Shown in pieces: positions 44,872-53,562 of a stretch of 64,000 nucleotides of DNA (the first letter of the stretch is position 1; each line of letters starts with the position of its first letter). The stretch lies in assembly GCA_030263395.1 (NCBI GenBank), contig SZOW01000011.1, positions 1 to 64,000 of the forward strand, given 5' to 3'. The notes beneath the pieces were generated by a model. It was not told the origin of the DNA. It saw only the letters and a list, made by a program, of their open reading frames with translations, and searched no databases. The DNA comes from QUBU01 sp014337915 (lineage in GTDB: Bacteria; Pseudomonadota; Gammaproteobacteria; Steroidobacterales; GCA-2729495). The position numbers and the translations under genes were made by a program.

Positions 44872-45537
44872 CTACTGGCGCATTTCCTGCTCGGCGTCGG
44901 AGAGGCTGTCCTGGAAGGACCGGCGTGCGAACACCAGGTCCATATAGCGGCGGATGGGCTGCACGCTGCCCTTGAGCTCGATGCCGAAGGCCGGCAGGCG
45001 CCAGAGTATCGGCGCGATGCTGCAGTCGACCAGCGAGAACTCGTCGCTGAGGAAGTAGCGCCTGGCAGCGAAGACGTCCGAGCTGCCGACGATGCTCTCC
45101 TCGAGCTGCTTGCGGATGCGGGCGGCCTGCTTGCGGTCCGTCGCCTTCAGCAGCTCGTCGGCCAGCACGTACCAGTCGCGCTCGATGCGGAACAGCGCCA
45201 GGCGGAACTGGGCGCGGGTCACCGGGTCTACGGGCATCAGCGGCGGGTGGGGGAAGCGCTCGTCGAGGTACTCGATGATGACGCGGGAGTCGTACAGAAC
45301 CAGGTCGCGGTCCACCAGCGTGGGTACGCTGTGGTAGGGGTTGAGGTCGAGCAGGTCCTCCGGCAGGTTCCCGCCCTCCACGTCCACCACGTCGATGGCA
45401 ATGTTCTTCTCGGCCAGCACCATGCGGGTGCGGTGGCTGTGATAGCAGGTGGGACTGGAGTAGAGCGTCATGAGTCCGGGCTGGTCTCCCCCGACGGCAG
45501 CGCTGTCACCCCGTCGCAGTGCGCTGGCAGTATCCAT
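44872..45537 (-). CDS. sspA: stringent starvation protein A (GST-like RNA polymerase-binding protein)
   Basis: A 221-residue glutathione-S-transferase-fold protein that binds RNA polymerase in stationary phase. MTLYSSPTCYHSHRTRMVLA starts the thioredoxin-like half, NPYHSVPTLVDRDLVLYDSR is the SspA-typical proline loop, and the C-terminal half is helical. The ATG at 45537 adds 22 residues before MTLYSS; GGAACC precedes it, but the second Met at 45471 is possible. sspA-sspB follow petABC, as in Pseudomonas. Confidence 0.94.
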   Translation of the reverse strand: MDTASALRRGDSAAVGGDQPGLMTLYSSPTCYHSHRTRMVLAEKNIAIDVVDVEGGNLPEDLLDLNPYHSVPTLVDRDLVLYDSRVIIEYLDERFPHPPLMPVDPVTRAQFRLALFRIERDWYVLADELLKATDRKQAARIRKQLEESIVGSSDVFAARRYFLSDEFSLVDCSIAPILWRLPAFGIELKGSVQPIRRYMDLVFARRSFQDSLSDAEQEMRQ

Positions 45538-45558
45538 GCGACCGGTTCCGGCATGCGG

Positions 45559-46356
45559 TTACTTGACGTCTTTCCAGATCTCCTGCTTGAGCAGGTAGGC
45601 CAGGATGCCGAAGACGAGCAGGAAAGCCAGCACCCAGATGCCGAGGCGCTGGCGCTCCAGCTGCATGGGTTCGCCCACGTAGGCGAGGAAGTTGACGAGG
45701 TCGCGCACGAACCGGTCGAACTCCGCGGGCGACAGCCGGCCAGGGCTCACCTGGCGGAACTCCTTGAATACCTTCTGGGCTGCATCGCCCTCGCCCGCCG
45801 CTTCCTCGAAGACGGCCTCCTGGGTGCCCTGCAGCTCCCAGAGCACGTGGGGCATGGCCGCATTGGGCAGCATCAGGTTGTTGACCCCGGTCGGCCGCGA
45901 GGGATCGAGGTAGAAGCCGCGCAGGAAGCCGTACAGGTAATCCGCGCCCTTGCTGCGCGCGATCAGCGACAGGTCCGGCGGCTCGATGCCGAACCAGCGC
46001 TTGGCGTCATCGGGGCGCATGGCGATGGTCATGGTCTCCTGCGGCTTCTGCGCCGCGAACATCAGGTTCCGGACCAGCTGGTCCTCGGAGATCTGCAGGT
46101 CCTGGCCCAGGCGGTTGTAGCGCACGTACTGCGCCGAGTGGCAGCCCATACAGTAGTTGACGAAATTGCGCGCGCCCCGCTGCAGCGATGCGACGTTGTC
46201 GACATCGACGGCAACATGTTCCGTGCGCGGGCCCTCCGACGCCGCTGCCGCCGTGGCCACCAGCGCCAGCAGTGCCAGCATGGCCGCCTGCAGCAGGTGG
46301 CGGCAGCGTGTAACCGACCTCGTCATGACCGTGATCTTCACCATGGGGGGCCGCAT
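45559..46356 (-). CDS. petC: cytochrome c1 of the bc1 complex PetC
   Basis: A 265-residue membrane-anchored cytochrome. Signal peptide (about residues 17-40), the haem c site NYCMGCHSAQYVRY, axial Met within IAMRPDDAKRWFG, the NAAMPHVLWELQG region, and a C-terminal anchor helix (LGIWVLAFLLVFGILAYLLK). It accepts electrons from the Rieske centre. The ATG at 46356 is 1 nt from the petB stop; start codons at residues 5 and 11 are possible. Confidence 0.96.
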   Translation of the reverse strand: MRPPMVKITVMTRSVTRCRHLLQAAMLALLALVATAAAASEGPRTEHVAVDVDNVASLQRGARNFVNYCMGCHSAQYVRYNRLGQDLQISEDQLVRNLMFAAQKPQETMTIAMRPDDAKRWFGIEPPDLSLIARSKGADYLYGFLRGFYLDPSRPTGVNNLMLPNAAMPHVLWELQGTQEAVFEEAAGEGDAAQKVFKEFRQVSPGRLSPAEFDRFVRDLVNFLAYVGEPMQLERQRLGIWVLAFLLVFGILAYLLKQEIWKDVK

Positions 46357-46357
46357 C

Positions 46358-47626
46358 CTAGTGGCTGGCGTCGTAGACGACCCGCTCCGGCACCGGCCGG
46401 GTCTTCTCGGCGCTGGTGTAGAGGGGCATCAGCAGGAAGAACAGGAAGTACAGCGCCGCGAAGAAGCGCGCCGCGTAGACGTACACCAGTTCGGTGGCCG
46501 GCTGCAGGCCGAGGTAGCCCAGCGCCACGAAGCTGACGATGAACACCGCCAGTGCCAGCTTGTAGGTCCAGCCGCGGTAGCGGATGGACTTTACACGGCA
46601 GCGGTCCAGCCAGGGCAGGAAAAACAGCAGCACGATGGCCATCATCATCAGGAACGCGCCCCAGCCCTTGCTCGGCACCGAGCGCAGGATCGCGTAGAAG
46701 GGCGTGAAGTACCAGACCGGGGCGATGTGCTCCGGCGTCTTCAGCATGTTCGCCGGCTCGAAGTTGGCGTGCTCGAGGAAATAGCCGCCCATCTCCGGCG
46801 CGAAGAACACCACCGCCGCGAACAGCGCGAAGAAGATGACGATGGCGACCAGATCCTTGGCGGTGTAGTACGGGTGGAAGGCCACGCCGTCCAGGGGAAT
46901 GCCGCGGGAATCCTTGCGCTCCTTGATCTCGATGCCGTCGGGATTCAGCGAGCCGGTCTCGTGCAGCGCCAGGATGTGCATCACCACCAGCAGCACCAGC
47001 GCCAGCGGCACCGCCGCCACGTGCAGCGCGAAGAAGCGGTTGAGCGTGATGTCGGAGATGAAGTAGTCGCCGCGGATCCACTCCACCAGGTCCGCCCCGA
47101 CCCCGGGAATGGCGCCGAACAGCGAGACGATCACCTGCGCGCCCCAGTAGGACATCTGCCCCCAGGGCAGCAGGTAGCCCATGAAGGCCTCGGCCATCAG
47201 CGCCAGGTAGATCACCATGCCGATGAGCCATAGCAGCTCGCGCGGATTCTTGTAGGACCCGTAGAGCAGCGCCCGGAACATGTGCAGGTAGACGACGATG
47301 AAGAAGGCCGAGGCGCCCGTGGAATGCATGTAGCGGATCAGCCAGCCCCACTGCACGTCGCGCATGATGTATTCCACCGAGGCAAACGCTTCGGTGGCGG
47401 ACGGCTTGTAGTTCATGGTGAGGAAGATGCCGGTGACCAGCTGGATCACCAGCACCACGATGGCGAGCACGCCGAACACGTACCAGGCGTTGAAGTTCTT
47501 CGCCGCGTAGTACTCGGTCGCGTGCTCCTTGATCATGGCGGTGAGCGGGAAGCGCTCGTCCACCCAGTCGATCAGCCGGGCACAGCGCCCCTGGCTGGCA
47601 GTCGCCCCGGACCTTGCGGCGCTCAT
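46358..47626 (-). CDS. petB: cytochrome b of the bc1 complex PetB
   Basis: A 422-residue eight-helix dihaem quinol-oxidising subunit. The two haem His pairs appear in YMHSTGASAFFIVVYLHMFR and FFALHVAAVPLALVLLVVMH; GQMSYWGAQVIVSLF and the PEWYF-like site as PVWYFTPFYAILR mark the Qo pocket. It overlaps petA by 4 nt and precedes petC, forming petABC. Confidence 0.97.
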   Translation of the reverse strand: MSAARSGATASQGRCARLIDWVDERFPLTAMIKEHATEYYAAKNFNAWYVFGVLAIVVLVIQLVTGIFLTMNYKPSATEAFASVEYIMRDVQWGWLIRYMHSTGASAFFIVVYLHMFRALLYGSYKNPRELLWLIGMVIYLALMAEAFMGYLLPWGQMSYWGAQVIVSLFGAIPGVGADLVEWIRGDYFISDITLNRFFALHVAAVPLALVLLVVMHILALHETGSLNPDGIEIKERKDSRGIPLDGVAFHPYYTAKDLVAIVIFFALFAAVVFFAPEMGGYFLEHANFEPANMLKTPEHIAPVWYFTPFYAILRSVPSKGWGAFLMMMAIVLLFFLPWLDRCRVKSIRYRGWTYKLALAVFIVSFVALGYLGLQPATELVYVYAARFFAALYFLFFLLMPLYTSAEKTRPVPERVVYDASH

Positions 47627-48219
47627 GCCTTGGCTCCCGTGTCGTCACCGATAATGATCATGTTGTCACCGACGAAGCGGTAGGGCGGGATCGGCAGGTT
47701 GGTGGGCGCCGGCGAGCCGACCATGACCCGGCCGGCCATGTCGAAGCGCGAACCGTGGCAGGGACAGTAGAACCCGCCCTTCCAGTCCGGCCCGAGGTCC
47801 GGCGGCGCAACGTCGAAGCGCTCGATCGGCGCGCAGCCCAGGTGGGTGCAGACGCCGACCACCACGAGGATGTCCGGCTTGATGGCGCGCAGCGGATTGC
47901 GCGTGTAGTCAGGCTGCTCGGACTCCGCGGAGTCGGGATCCTTCAGCAGTGATGGCGGCTCGGCCTCGATGCGCCCGACCATGTCCTTGGTCCGGCGCAG
48001 GATCCACACCGGCCGGCCACGCCAGACGACGCGCACCATGGCGCCGTCCTCGAGCTTGCCGATGTCGACTTCCACCGGGCCACCCATGGCCTGGGCCCGG
48101 GCGCTGGGGCGGAACGACGCCACGAAGGGCACTGCGGTGAGCACCACGCCCACACCGCCGACGACGCTGGTCGCAACGGTCAGGAAATGGCGTCGGCTGA
48201 GGTCGGCCTCATCGCTCAT
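47623..48219 (-). CDS. petA: Rieske iron-sulfur subunit PetA
   Basis: A 198-residue Rieske protein with an uncleaved-type Tat signal (SRRHFLTVATSVVGG) as membrane anchor. The [2Fe-2S] ligands are CTHLGC and CPCHGS; the G-x-Y-like FDMAGRVM and PAPTNLPIPPY loops are normal. First gene of petABC, expressed from a TATAAT-bearing promoter at 48338-48367 with a long leader ending in GGGAGG. Confidence 0.97.
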   Translation of the reverse strand: MSDEADLSRRHFLTVATSVVGGVGVVLTAVPFVASFRPSARAQAMGGPVEVDIGKLEDGAMVRVVWRGRPVWILRRTKDMVGRIEAEPPSLLKDPDSAESEQPDYTRNPLRAIKPDILVVVGVCTHLGCAPIERFDVAPPDLGPDWKGGFYCPCHGSRFDMAGRVMVGSPAPTNLPIPPYRFVGDNMIIIGDDTGAKA

Positions 48220-48337
48220 CGAGCTTATCCTCCCAGGCTCTGGTCCCGGCTCTTGTGATCGTCATGCAGCCGTGGGCCCGGTACCGGGAACGGAATCGAT
48301 CTCGGCGGGGTGACGGCGGGCGCGTTGAAACCGGCAA

Positions 48338-48367
48338 ATTATACACATGCCGAATTCGCGTTGGCCA
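48338..48367 (-). promoter_or_regulatory. petABC promoter
   Basis: On the minus strand TGGCCA (48362-48367), 18 bp, perfect TATAAT (48338-48343). It lies 119 bp upstream of petA, between the petA and murA genes, in an AT-richer stretch. Confidence 0.65.
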
Positions 48368-48386
48368 TGGTGGCGCCGCGCCAGCC

Positions 48387-49640
48387 TCAGCCCCGGCGGC
48401 GGATGGCGGCGCCCAGCTGGTTGAGCTTTTCCTCGATGCATTCATAGCCGCGGTCGATGTGGTAGATCCGGTCCACCACGGTCTCGCCCTCGGCCACCAG
48501 TCCGGCCAGGACGAGCCCGGCGGAAGCACGCAGGTCGGTGGCCATCACTGGCGCCGCCGTCAGGCGCTCGATCCCCTGGATCACCGCCGTATGACCCTGC
48601 AGGCGGATGTTGGCTCCCATGCGCTGCAGCTCCGGCATGTGCATGAAGCGGTTCTCGAAGACGTTCTCGCTGATGGTTGCCACGCCACTGGCGATACAGT
48701 TCAGCGCCGCGAACTGGGCCTGCATGTCGGTGGGAAAGCCCGGGTGCGGGCTGGTGCTGATGTCGACCGCGGCGGGACGCCCGGGCATCCGCAACTCGAT
48801 CCAGTCCGGCCCGGTGGCGATCTGCGCACCGGCGTCGCGCAGCTTGGCCAGCACCGCCTCCACATGCGCGGGGCAGGTGTTGCGCAGGCGCACATGGCCG
48901 CCGGTGATCGCCCCGGCGACGAGGAAGGTGCCGGTCTCGATGCGGTCCGGGAGCACCTCGTACTCGGCCCCGTGCAGGCGGCGCACGCCCTGGATCACGA
49001 TGCGGTTGCTGCCGGCACCGCTGATCCTGGCGCCCATGCGGTTGAGGAAGTTGGCGAGGTCCTCGATCTCGGGCTCGAGCGCGGCGTTCTCCAGTACCGT
49101 CTCGCCTTCGGCCAGCACCGCCGCCATCATCAGGTTCTCGGTGCCGGTAACCGTGACCTTGTCGAGGACCAGGTGGGCGCCCCGCAGGCGGTCCGCCCGG
49201 GCGCGGATGTAGCCATCCTCGATGTCCACGCGGGCACCGAGCGCACGCAGCCCGGCCACATGGATGTCCACCGGCCGGGCACCGATGGCGCAGCCGCCGG
49301 GCAGGGAAACGTCGGCGGCGCCGTAGCGGCCCACCAGCGGCCCGAGCACCAGGATCGAGGCCCGCATGGTCTTCACCAGGTCGTAGGGCGCGTGGTACTC
49401 GCGAATGCCGGCCGGGTCCACCTCGATGCGCTGGCCCTCGTGCAGCGTCACGCCGACGCCCATGCGGCCGAGCAGTTCGATGGTGGTGGTGATGTCGCGC
49501 AGGTGCGGGATGTTGCCGATGGTCACCTGTTCGTCGGTGAGCAGCGCGGCCGCCAGGATCGGCAGCGCGGCGTTCTTGGCGCCGGAAATGCGGGTTTCGC
49601 CTTCGAGGCGCCGGCCGCCGGTGATCGCAAGCTTGTCCAT
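48387..49640 (-). CDS. murA: UDP-N-acetylglucosamine 1-carboxyvinyltransferase MurA
   Basis: The 417-residue first committed enzyme of peptidoglycan synthesis, adding enolpyruvate from PEP. SGAKNAALPILAAALLTDE near residue 20, MRASILVLGPLVGRYGAA, and SLPGGCAIGARPVDIHV with the catalytic (fosfomycin-target) Cys are present, plus HPGFPTDMQAQFAAL. It is downstream of ibaG with 17 bp between, the conserved ibaG-murA pair. Confidence 0.97.
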   Translation of the reverse strand: MDKLAITGGRRLEGETRISGAKNAALPILAAALLTDEQVTIGNIPHLRDITTTIELLGRMGVGVTLHEGQRIEVDPAGIREYHAPYDLVKTMRASILVLGPLVGRYGAADVSLPGGCAIGARPVDIHVAGLRALGARVDIEDGYIRARADRLRGAHLVLDKVTVTGTENLMMAAVLAEGETVLENAALEPEIEDLANFLNRMGARISGAGSNRIVIQGVRRLHGAEYEVLPDRIETGTFLVAGAITGGHVRLRNTCPAHVEAVLAKLRDAGAQIATGPDWIELRMPGRPAAVDISTSPHPGFPTDMQAQFAALNCIASGVATISENVFENRFMHMPELQRMGANIRLQGHTAVIQGIERLTAAPVMATDLRASAGLVLAGLVAEGETVVDRIYHIDRGYECIEEKLNQLGAAIRRRG

Positions 49641-49657
49641 GCCGCTGGCAGCCGGGC

Positions 49658-49900
49658 TCAGCCCTTGCGGCCGGCCTGCTCCTCGGGGGTCAACGCCTGG
49701 ATCGACAGCGCGTGGATGTCACCACCCATGCGCGCCCCGAGCGCTGCGTACACCATCTGGTGCCGCTGCAGCGGGCGCTTGCCGGCGAACGCCGCGCAGA
49801 CGATCAGCGCTTCGTAGTGGATGTTGTCCGGGCTCTGCACGCTGGCCGTGCAACCGGGCAGCTGCGCCTCGATCAAGGCCTGGATTTCCGCTGGATTCAT
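49658..49900 (-). CDS. ibaG: BolA-family iron-sulfur/acid-stress protein IbaG
   Basis: An 80-residue BolA-like protein. MNPAEIQALIEAQLPGCTAS and GKRPLQRHQMVYAALGARMG contain the conserved surface His used for [2Fe-2S] ligation with Grx-type partners. The start at 49900 gives the standard IbaG length; the longer frame upstream has no family similarity. It is expressed with murA; the mla genes that usually precede it are missing. Confidence 0.93.
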   Translation of the reverse strand: MNPAEIQALIEAQLPGCTASVQSPDNIHYEALIVCAAFAGKRPLQRHQMVYAALGARMGGDIHALSIQALTPEEQAGRKG

Positions 49901-49933
49901 CGGCAACGCCGCGTCTTGCTGGGCAGGGCGCAC

Positions 49934-49961
49934 ATTATAAGGGTCATCCGCGGCCGGCGAA
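49934..49961 (-). promoter_or_regulatory. ibaG-murA promoter candidate
   Basis: On the minus strand a perfect TATAAT (49934-49939) with TTCGCC 16 bp upstream (49956-49961, 3/6). It lies 34 bp before the ibaG start in the divergent spacer with kdsD. On the plus strand TACAAT (49999-50004) could be the kdsD -10. Confidence 0.55.
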
Positions 49962-50036
49962 GGAGCGGCCCGCGGCTCCGCGCGACGGATGGTTCCCGTA
50001 CAATTGCCGGGCCGTCGTTCCTGGACCAGAGTGCCC

Positions 50037-51020
50037 ATGACCCAGCCCCGATCCGCCGTGGACGTCCGCAGCCTGGCCCGCCGGGTGCTGGAGATCGAGG
50101 CCCGGGCGGTATCGGCCCTGGCCGGCCGCATCGACGAGTCCTTCGCCCGGGCCTGCGCGCTGATCCTCGGCTGCGAGGGCCGGGTGGTGGTCACGGGCAT
50201 GGGCAAGTCCGGCCACGTCGGCGGCAAGATCGCCGCCACGCTGGCCAGCACCGGCACCCCGGCCTTTTTCGTGCATCCCGGAGAGGCCAGTCACGGGGAC
50301 CTCGGCATGATCACCCGGGCGGACCTGGTGGTGGCGGTATCCAACTCCGGGGAAACCGCGGAGATCATCACTATCCTGCCGCTGCTCAAGCGGCTCGGCG
50401 TGCCACTGATCACCCTGACCGGCGCGCCCCGCTCGACGCTGGGCCAGGCTGCCAGCGTGGCGCTCGACGTCGGCGTCGCCGAGGAGGCCTGTCCGCTGAA
50501 CCTGGCACCGACCGCCAGCACCACGGCGGCGCTGGCCATGGGCGATGCTCTGGCCGTGGCGTTGCTCGAGAGCCGCGGCTTCACGCGCGAGGACTTCGCG
50601 CTCGCGCATCCGGGCGGCACGCTGGGGCGGCGGCTGCTGCTGCGGGTTGCCGATGTCATGAACTCGGGGACGGCGGTGCCGCGCATCGGGCCCGATGCGC
50701 CGCTGTCCGAGGGGCTGGTGGAAATGACGCGCAAAAGCCTCGGCATGACGGCCGTGGTCGATTCTGCCGGCCACCTGCTCGGCGTGTTCACCGATGGCGA
50801 CCTGCGCCGCGCGGTAGACCGTGCCGTGGACATCCACCACACGCCGATGCGGGCGGTCATGACCACCGGCTGCAAGACCATCGGCCCCGGCGCGCTGGCT
50901 GCCGAGGCGGTACACCTGATGGAGCAGTTCAAGATCACGGCGCTGCTGGTGGTGGACGAGCACGAGGTGGTGGTCGGTGCGCTCAACGTCCATAACCTGT
51001 TCCGCGCCGGGGTGATGTGA
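50037..51020 (+). CDS. kdsD: D-arabinose 5-phosphate isomerase KdsD
   Basis: A 327-residue isomerase making arabinose 5-phosphate for Kdo. SIS domain (about 35-170) with VVVTGMGKSGHVGGKIAATL, STGTPAFFVHPGEASHGDLG and VSNSGETAEI; then two CBS domains (about 205-327) ending VVGALNVHNLFRAGVM. MTQPRSAVDVRSLARRVL is the likely start, the earlier in-frame ATG at 49989 lies before the probable -10. It overlaps kdsC by 4 nt and starts the kds-lpt-rpoN operon. Confidence 0.96.
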   Translation: MTQPRSAVDVRSLARRVLEIEARAVSALAGRIDESFARACALILGCEGRVVVTGMGKSGHVGGKIAATLASTGTPAFFVHPGEASHGDLGMITRADLVVAVSNSGETAEIITILPLLKRLGVPLITLTGAPRSTLGQAASVALDVGVAEEACPLNLAPTASTTAALAMGDALAVALLESRGFTREDFALAHPGGTLGRRLLLRVADVMNSGTAVPRIGPDAPLSEGLVEMTRKSLGMTAVVDSAGHLLGVFTDGDLRRAVDRAVDIHHTPMRAVMTTGCKTIGPGALAAEAVHLMEQFKITALLVVDEHEVVVGALNVHNLFRAGVM

Positions 51021-51541
51021 CCGTGGCGCCAGCTCCCGACCCGGCCCTCATGCGTCGTGCGGCCGGCATCCGCCTGCTGGTCCTCGACGTGGATGGCGTC
51101 ATGACCGACGGGCGCCTGTACTACGACGCCGCCGGCCGCGAGTTCAAGAGCTTCAATGTCCGCGACGGCTATGGCATACGGCGCCTGATGGCGGCTGGCA
51201 TCACGGTGGCGGTGATCTCCGGCCGGCCCTCGACATCAGCCGCCGGCCGCATGGCGGACCTCGGGATCCCGCACGTCATGCTCGGCGAGGACGACAAGGC
51301 CAGGGCGCTGGCGGCGCTGCTCGCCACCACCGGCATCCCGGCCCGCGAGGCCGCCTGCGTCGGCGACGACGAACCCGACCTGCCGGTCATGCAGCAGGTG
51401 GCACTGCCGATCGCGGTCGCCGATTGCCATCCCTCGGTGGCCGCTGCCGCCGCCTGGCGCACCAGCCTTGCAGGCGGCGCCGGTGCGGTGCGCGAGGTCT
51501 GCGACCTGCTGCTGGCAGCACGAGCGCTGCACCGGAGCTGA
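51017..51541 (+). CDS. kdsC: Kdo-8-phosphate phosphatase KdsC
   Basis: A 174-residue HAD phosphatase (tetrameric C0 type). LLVLDVDGVMTDGRLYYD holds the Asp nucleophile (DxDGV), VISGRPS the Ser/Arg motif, GEDDKARALAALL the Lys motif, and CVGDDEPDLPVM the acidic motif. Start GTG 51017 forms a GTGA overlap with kdsD. Confidence 0.96.
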   Translation: MTVAPAPDPALMRRAAGIRLLVLDVDGVMTDGRLYYDAAGREFKSFNVRDGYGIRRLMAAGITVAVISGRPSTSAAGRMADLGIPHVMLGEDDKARALAALLATTGIPAREAACVGDDEPDLPVMQQVALPIAVADCHPSVAAAAAWRTSLAGGAGAVREVCDLLLAARALHRS

Positions 51542-51548
51542 CTGCGCC

Positions 51549-52106
51549 ATGATCCTGCGACGCGCGCTGTCGGTGCTCGGCCTGCTGGTCCTGGCGGCAG
51601 GCAGCAGCCTGCTGCTGAGCCAGCTCGACAGCGAGGAGCAGCCGGCAGCGACCGGGCCGTCGCTGGGCGTCGGCTACTACATCAACGATGCCACGCTGAC
51701 CGGCACCGGCGACGACGGCCAGGTGCTGTACCGGCTCTCGGCCGTGCATGTCGTGCAGCAGCCTGCCGACGGCAGTGTCCGGCTCGAGCAGGTCAGCGTG
51801 AACTACGACCCGGCGCAGCAGGTTCCCTGGCGCCTGACGGCCGACACGGGGCAGGTACTCGCGGATGGTAAGATGATCGCACTCTCCGGTAACGTCGTTG
51901 CCGCCACGCGCGGAGCCGACAATCCCCCGGCCATCGTCCGCACCGACTACCTGGAGTTCGACCCCGGCACGGACATCGCCTCCACCGACAGGAAAGTTGA
52001 CATCGACTATGCGGGAAGCACGGTCCACGCGGTGGGCCTGCGGGCGCTGCTGCGCGAGGACCGGCTCCAGCTGCTCGCCGACGTCACGGGCCACTATGAG
52101 CGTTGA
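51549..52106 (+). CDS. lptC: LPS transport bitopic protein LptC
   Basis: A 185-residue inner-membrane protein of the LPS bridge. One transmembrane helix near residues 7-24 (LSVLGLLVLAAGSSLLLS) and a periplasmic beta-jellyroll (LSAVHVVQQPADGSVRLEQV, TDYLEFDPGTDIASTDRKVD). It links the LptB2FG pump to LptA. It follows kdsC by 7 bp; the stop overlaps lptA by 11 nt. Confidence 0.93.
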   Translation: MILRRALSVLGLLVLAAGSSLLLSQLDSEEQPAATGPSLGVGYYINDATLTGTGDDGQVLYRLSAVHVVQQPADGSVRLEQVSVNYDPAQQVPWRLTADTGQVLADGKMIALSGNVVAATRGADNPPAIVRTDYLEFDPGTDIASTDRKVDIDYAGSTVHAVGLRALLREDRLQLLADVTGHYER

Positions 52107-52818
52107 CGGCGCCCGGCGGGCGCTGCCATTGCTGGCCGCATGCATGCTGCTGGGTGCCGGCCTGGCCTGGCCCGGTCTGGCCGGTTCGCAGCCTGCCGCC
52201 CAGGCACCGGCTGCGCCGCAGGCCCCGCCACCTGCAGGCGCCCCGGGCCCGGGACGGGCGCAGCCGGTCCTGCCTGGCTTCGACAGCCAGCGCAACCTGC
52301 CGATCGACCTCGATGCCCAGTCCTCCGAGTTCGACCGGCGCAGCAACCGGCTGGTGTTCCGCAGCATGCGCATCACCCAGGGCACGCTCAGCATCCGCGC
52401 CGACGTCGCCGAAGCCACGCGCCTGGACTTCGAGAACAGCCGCTGGCAGTTCCGGGGCAACGTCGAGATCATCAACCAGGGTGCGAAGGTCTGGTGCGAC
52501 GCTGCCGAGCTCACCTTCCTCGGCCACGAGCTGCGCAGCGCGCTGCTGCACGGAGCCCCGGCGCGCTTCGAGCAACAGGGCCCCAATGGCCAGCACACCG
52601 AGGGCCGCGCCGGCACCATGGACTACGACGTCGCCGGCGGCATGATGCGCATGTCGGCCAACGCCTGGATCAGCGACGGCGCCAACGAGATCGCCGGCGA
52701 GCGCATCAGCTACGACCTGCGCCGCCAGTACGTCACCGCCGAGGCCGGCAGCGGCGGCCCGGTGCGCATGAAGATCAACCCCTCGCAGCGCGGCCAGAAA
52801 GGCGGCAAGGCGCCGTGA
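52096..52818 (+). CDS. lptA: LPS periplasmic bridge protein LptA
   Basis: A 240-residue secreted OstA-domain protein that polymerises into the LPS bridge. A signal peptide (about 1-35) is followed by an Ala/Pro/Gln-rich segment (about 36-58) not seen in E. coli LptA, then the jellyroll: DLDAQSSEFDRRSNRLVFRS, LDFENSRWQFRGNVEIINQG and GERISYDLRRQYVTAEAG. E. coli LptA is about 185 residues, so the extra length is the linker and basic C-terminus. Followed by lptB with a GTGA overlap. Confidence 0.94.
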   Translation: MSVDGARRALPLLAACMLLGAGLAWPGLAGSQPAAQAPAAPQAPPPAGAPGPGRAQPVLPGFDSQRNLPIDLDAQSSEFDRRSNRLVFRSMRITQGTLSIRADVAEATRLDFENSRWQFRGNVEIINQGAKVWCDAAELTFLGHELRSALLHGAPARFEQQGPNGQHTEGRAGTMDYDVAGGMMRMSANAWISDGANEIAGERISYDLRRQYVTAEAGSGGPVRMKINPSQRGQKGGKAP

Positions 52819-53540
52819 GCACGCTGCTGGCACGGGACCTGAGCAAGCGCTTCAAGGCACGGCAGGTGGTGCGCAGCATCTCGCTGGAGATCAACAGTGG
52901 CGAGGTCGTCGGCCTGCTCGGTCCCAATGGCGCCGGCAAGACCACCGCGTTCTACATGATCGTCGGCCTGATCCCCTGCGACGCCGGCCGGATCACCCTC
53001 GACGGCGAGGACCTGACCGACCTGCCGATGCACCGGCGTGCGCGCCTCGGCCTGGGCTATCTGCCGCAGGAAGCCTCGGTGTTCCGCAAGCTGTCGGTGG
53101 AAGACAACATCATGGCCATCCTCGAAACCCGCGAGGAGCTCTCGCGCAGCGACCGCGAGGCGCGGCTCGAGGGGCTGCTCGACGAGCTGCACATCAGTCA
53201 CGTGCGCACCGGGCTCGGCATGAGCCTGTCCGGGGGCGAGCGCCGCCGCGTGGAAATCGCGCGGGCCCTGGCCGCGGAGCCGCGCTTCGTGCTGCTCGAC
53301 GAACCCTTCGCCGGCGTCGATCCGATCTCGGTGCTCGACATCCAGCGCATCATCCGCCACCTCGCCGAGCGCCAGATCGGCGTGCTGATCACCGACCATA
53401 ATGTGCGCGAGACCCTTGGAATCTGCGGCCGCGCCTATATCCTCAGCGATGGGACCATGATTGCCCAGGGCGGTCCCGCCGAGATCCTCGAGAACCAGCA
53501 GGTCCGCGAGGTCTACCTCGGCGAGAGCTTCAGGCTATGA
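52815..53540 (+). CDS. lptB: LPS export ABC ATPase LptB
   Basis: A 241-residue ABC ATPase. GLLGPNGAGKTTAFYMIVGL (Walker A), LPQEASVFRKLSVEDNIMA (Q loop), MSLSGGERRRVEIARALAAE (signature), RFVLLDEPFAGVDPISV (Walker B) and ITDHNVRETL (H switch). The start is GTG 52815 overlapping the lptA stop. It precedes rpoN, as in all classical yrb/lpt-rpoN loci. Confidence 0.97.
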   Translation: MSTLLARDLSKRFKARQVVRSISLEINSGEVVGLLGPNGAGKTTAFYMIVGLIPCDAGRITLDGEDLTDLPMHRRARLGLGYLPQEASVFRKLSVEDNIMAILETREELSRSDREARLEGLLDELHISHVRTGLGMSLSGGERRRVEIARALAAEPRFVLLDEPFAGVDPISVLDIQRIIRHLAERQIGVLITDHNVRETLGICGRAYILSDGTMIAQGGPAEILENQQVREVYLGESFRL

Positions 53541-53562
53541 GCCGGGAACCGGTCGCGGACCA

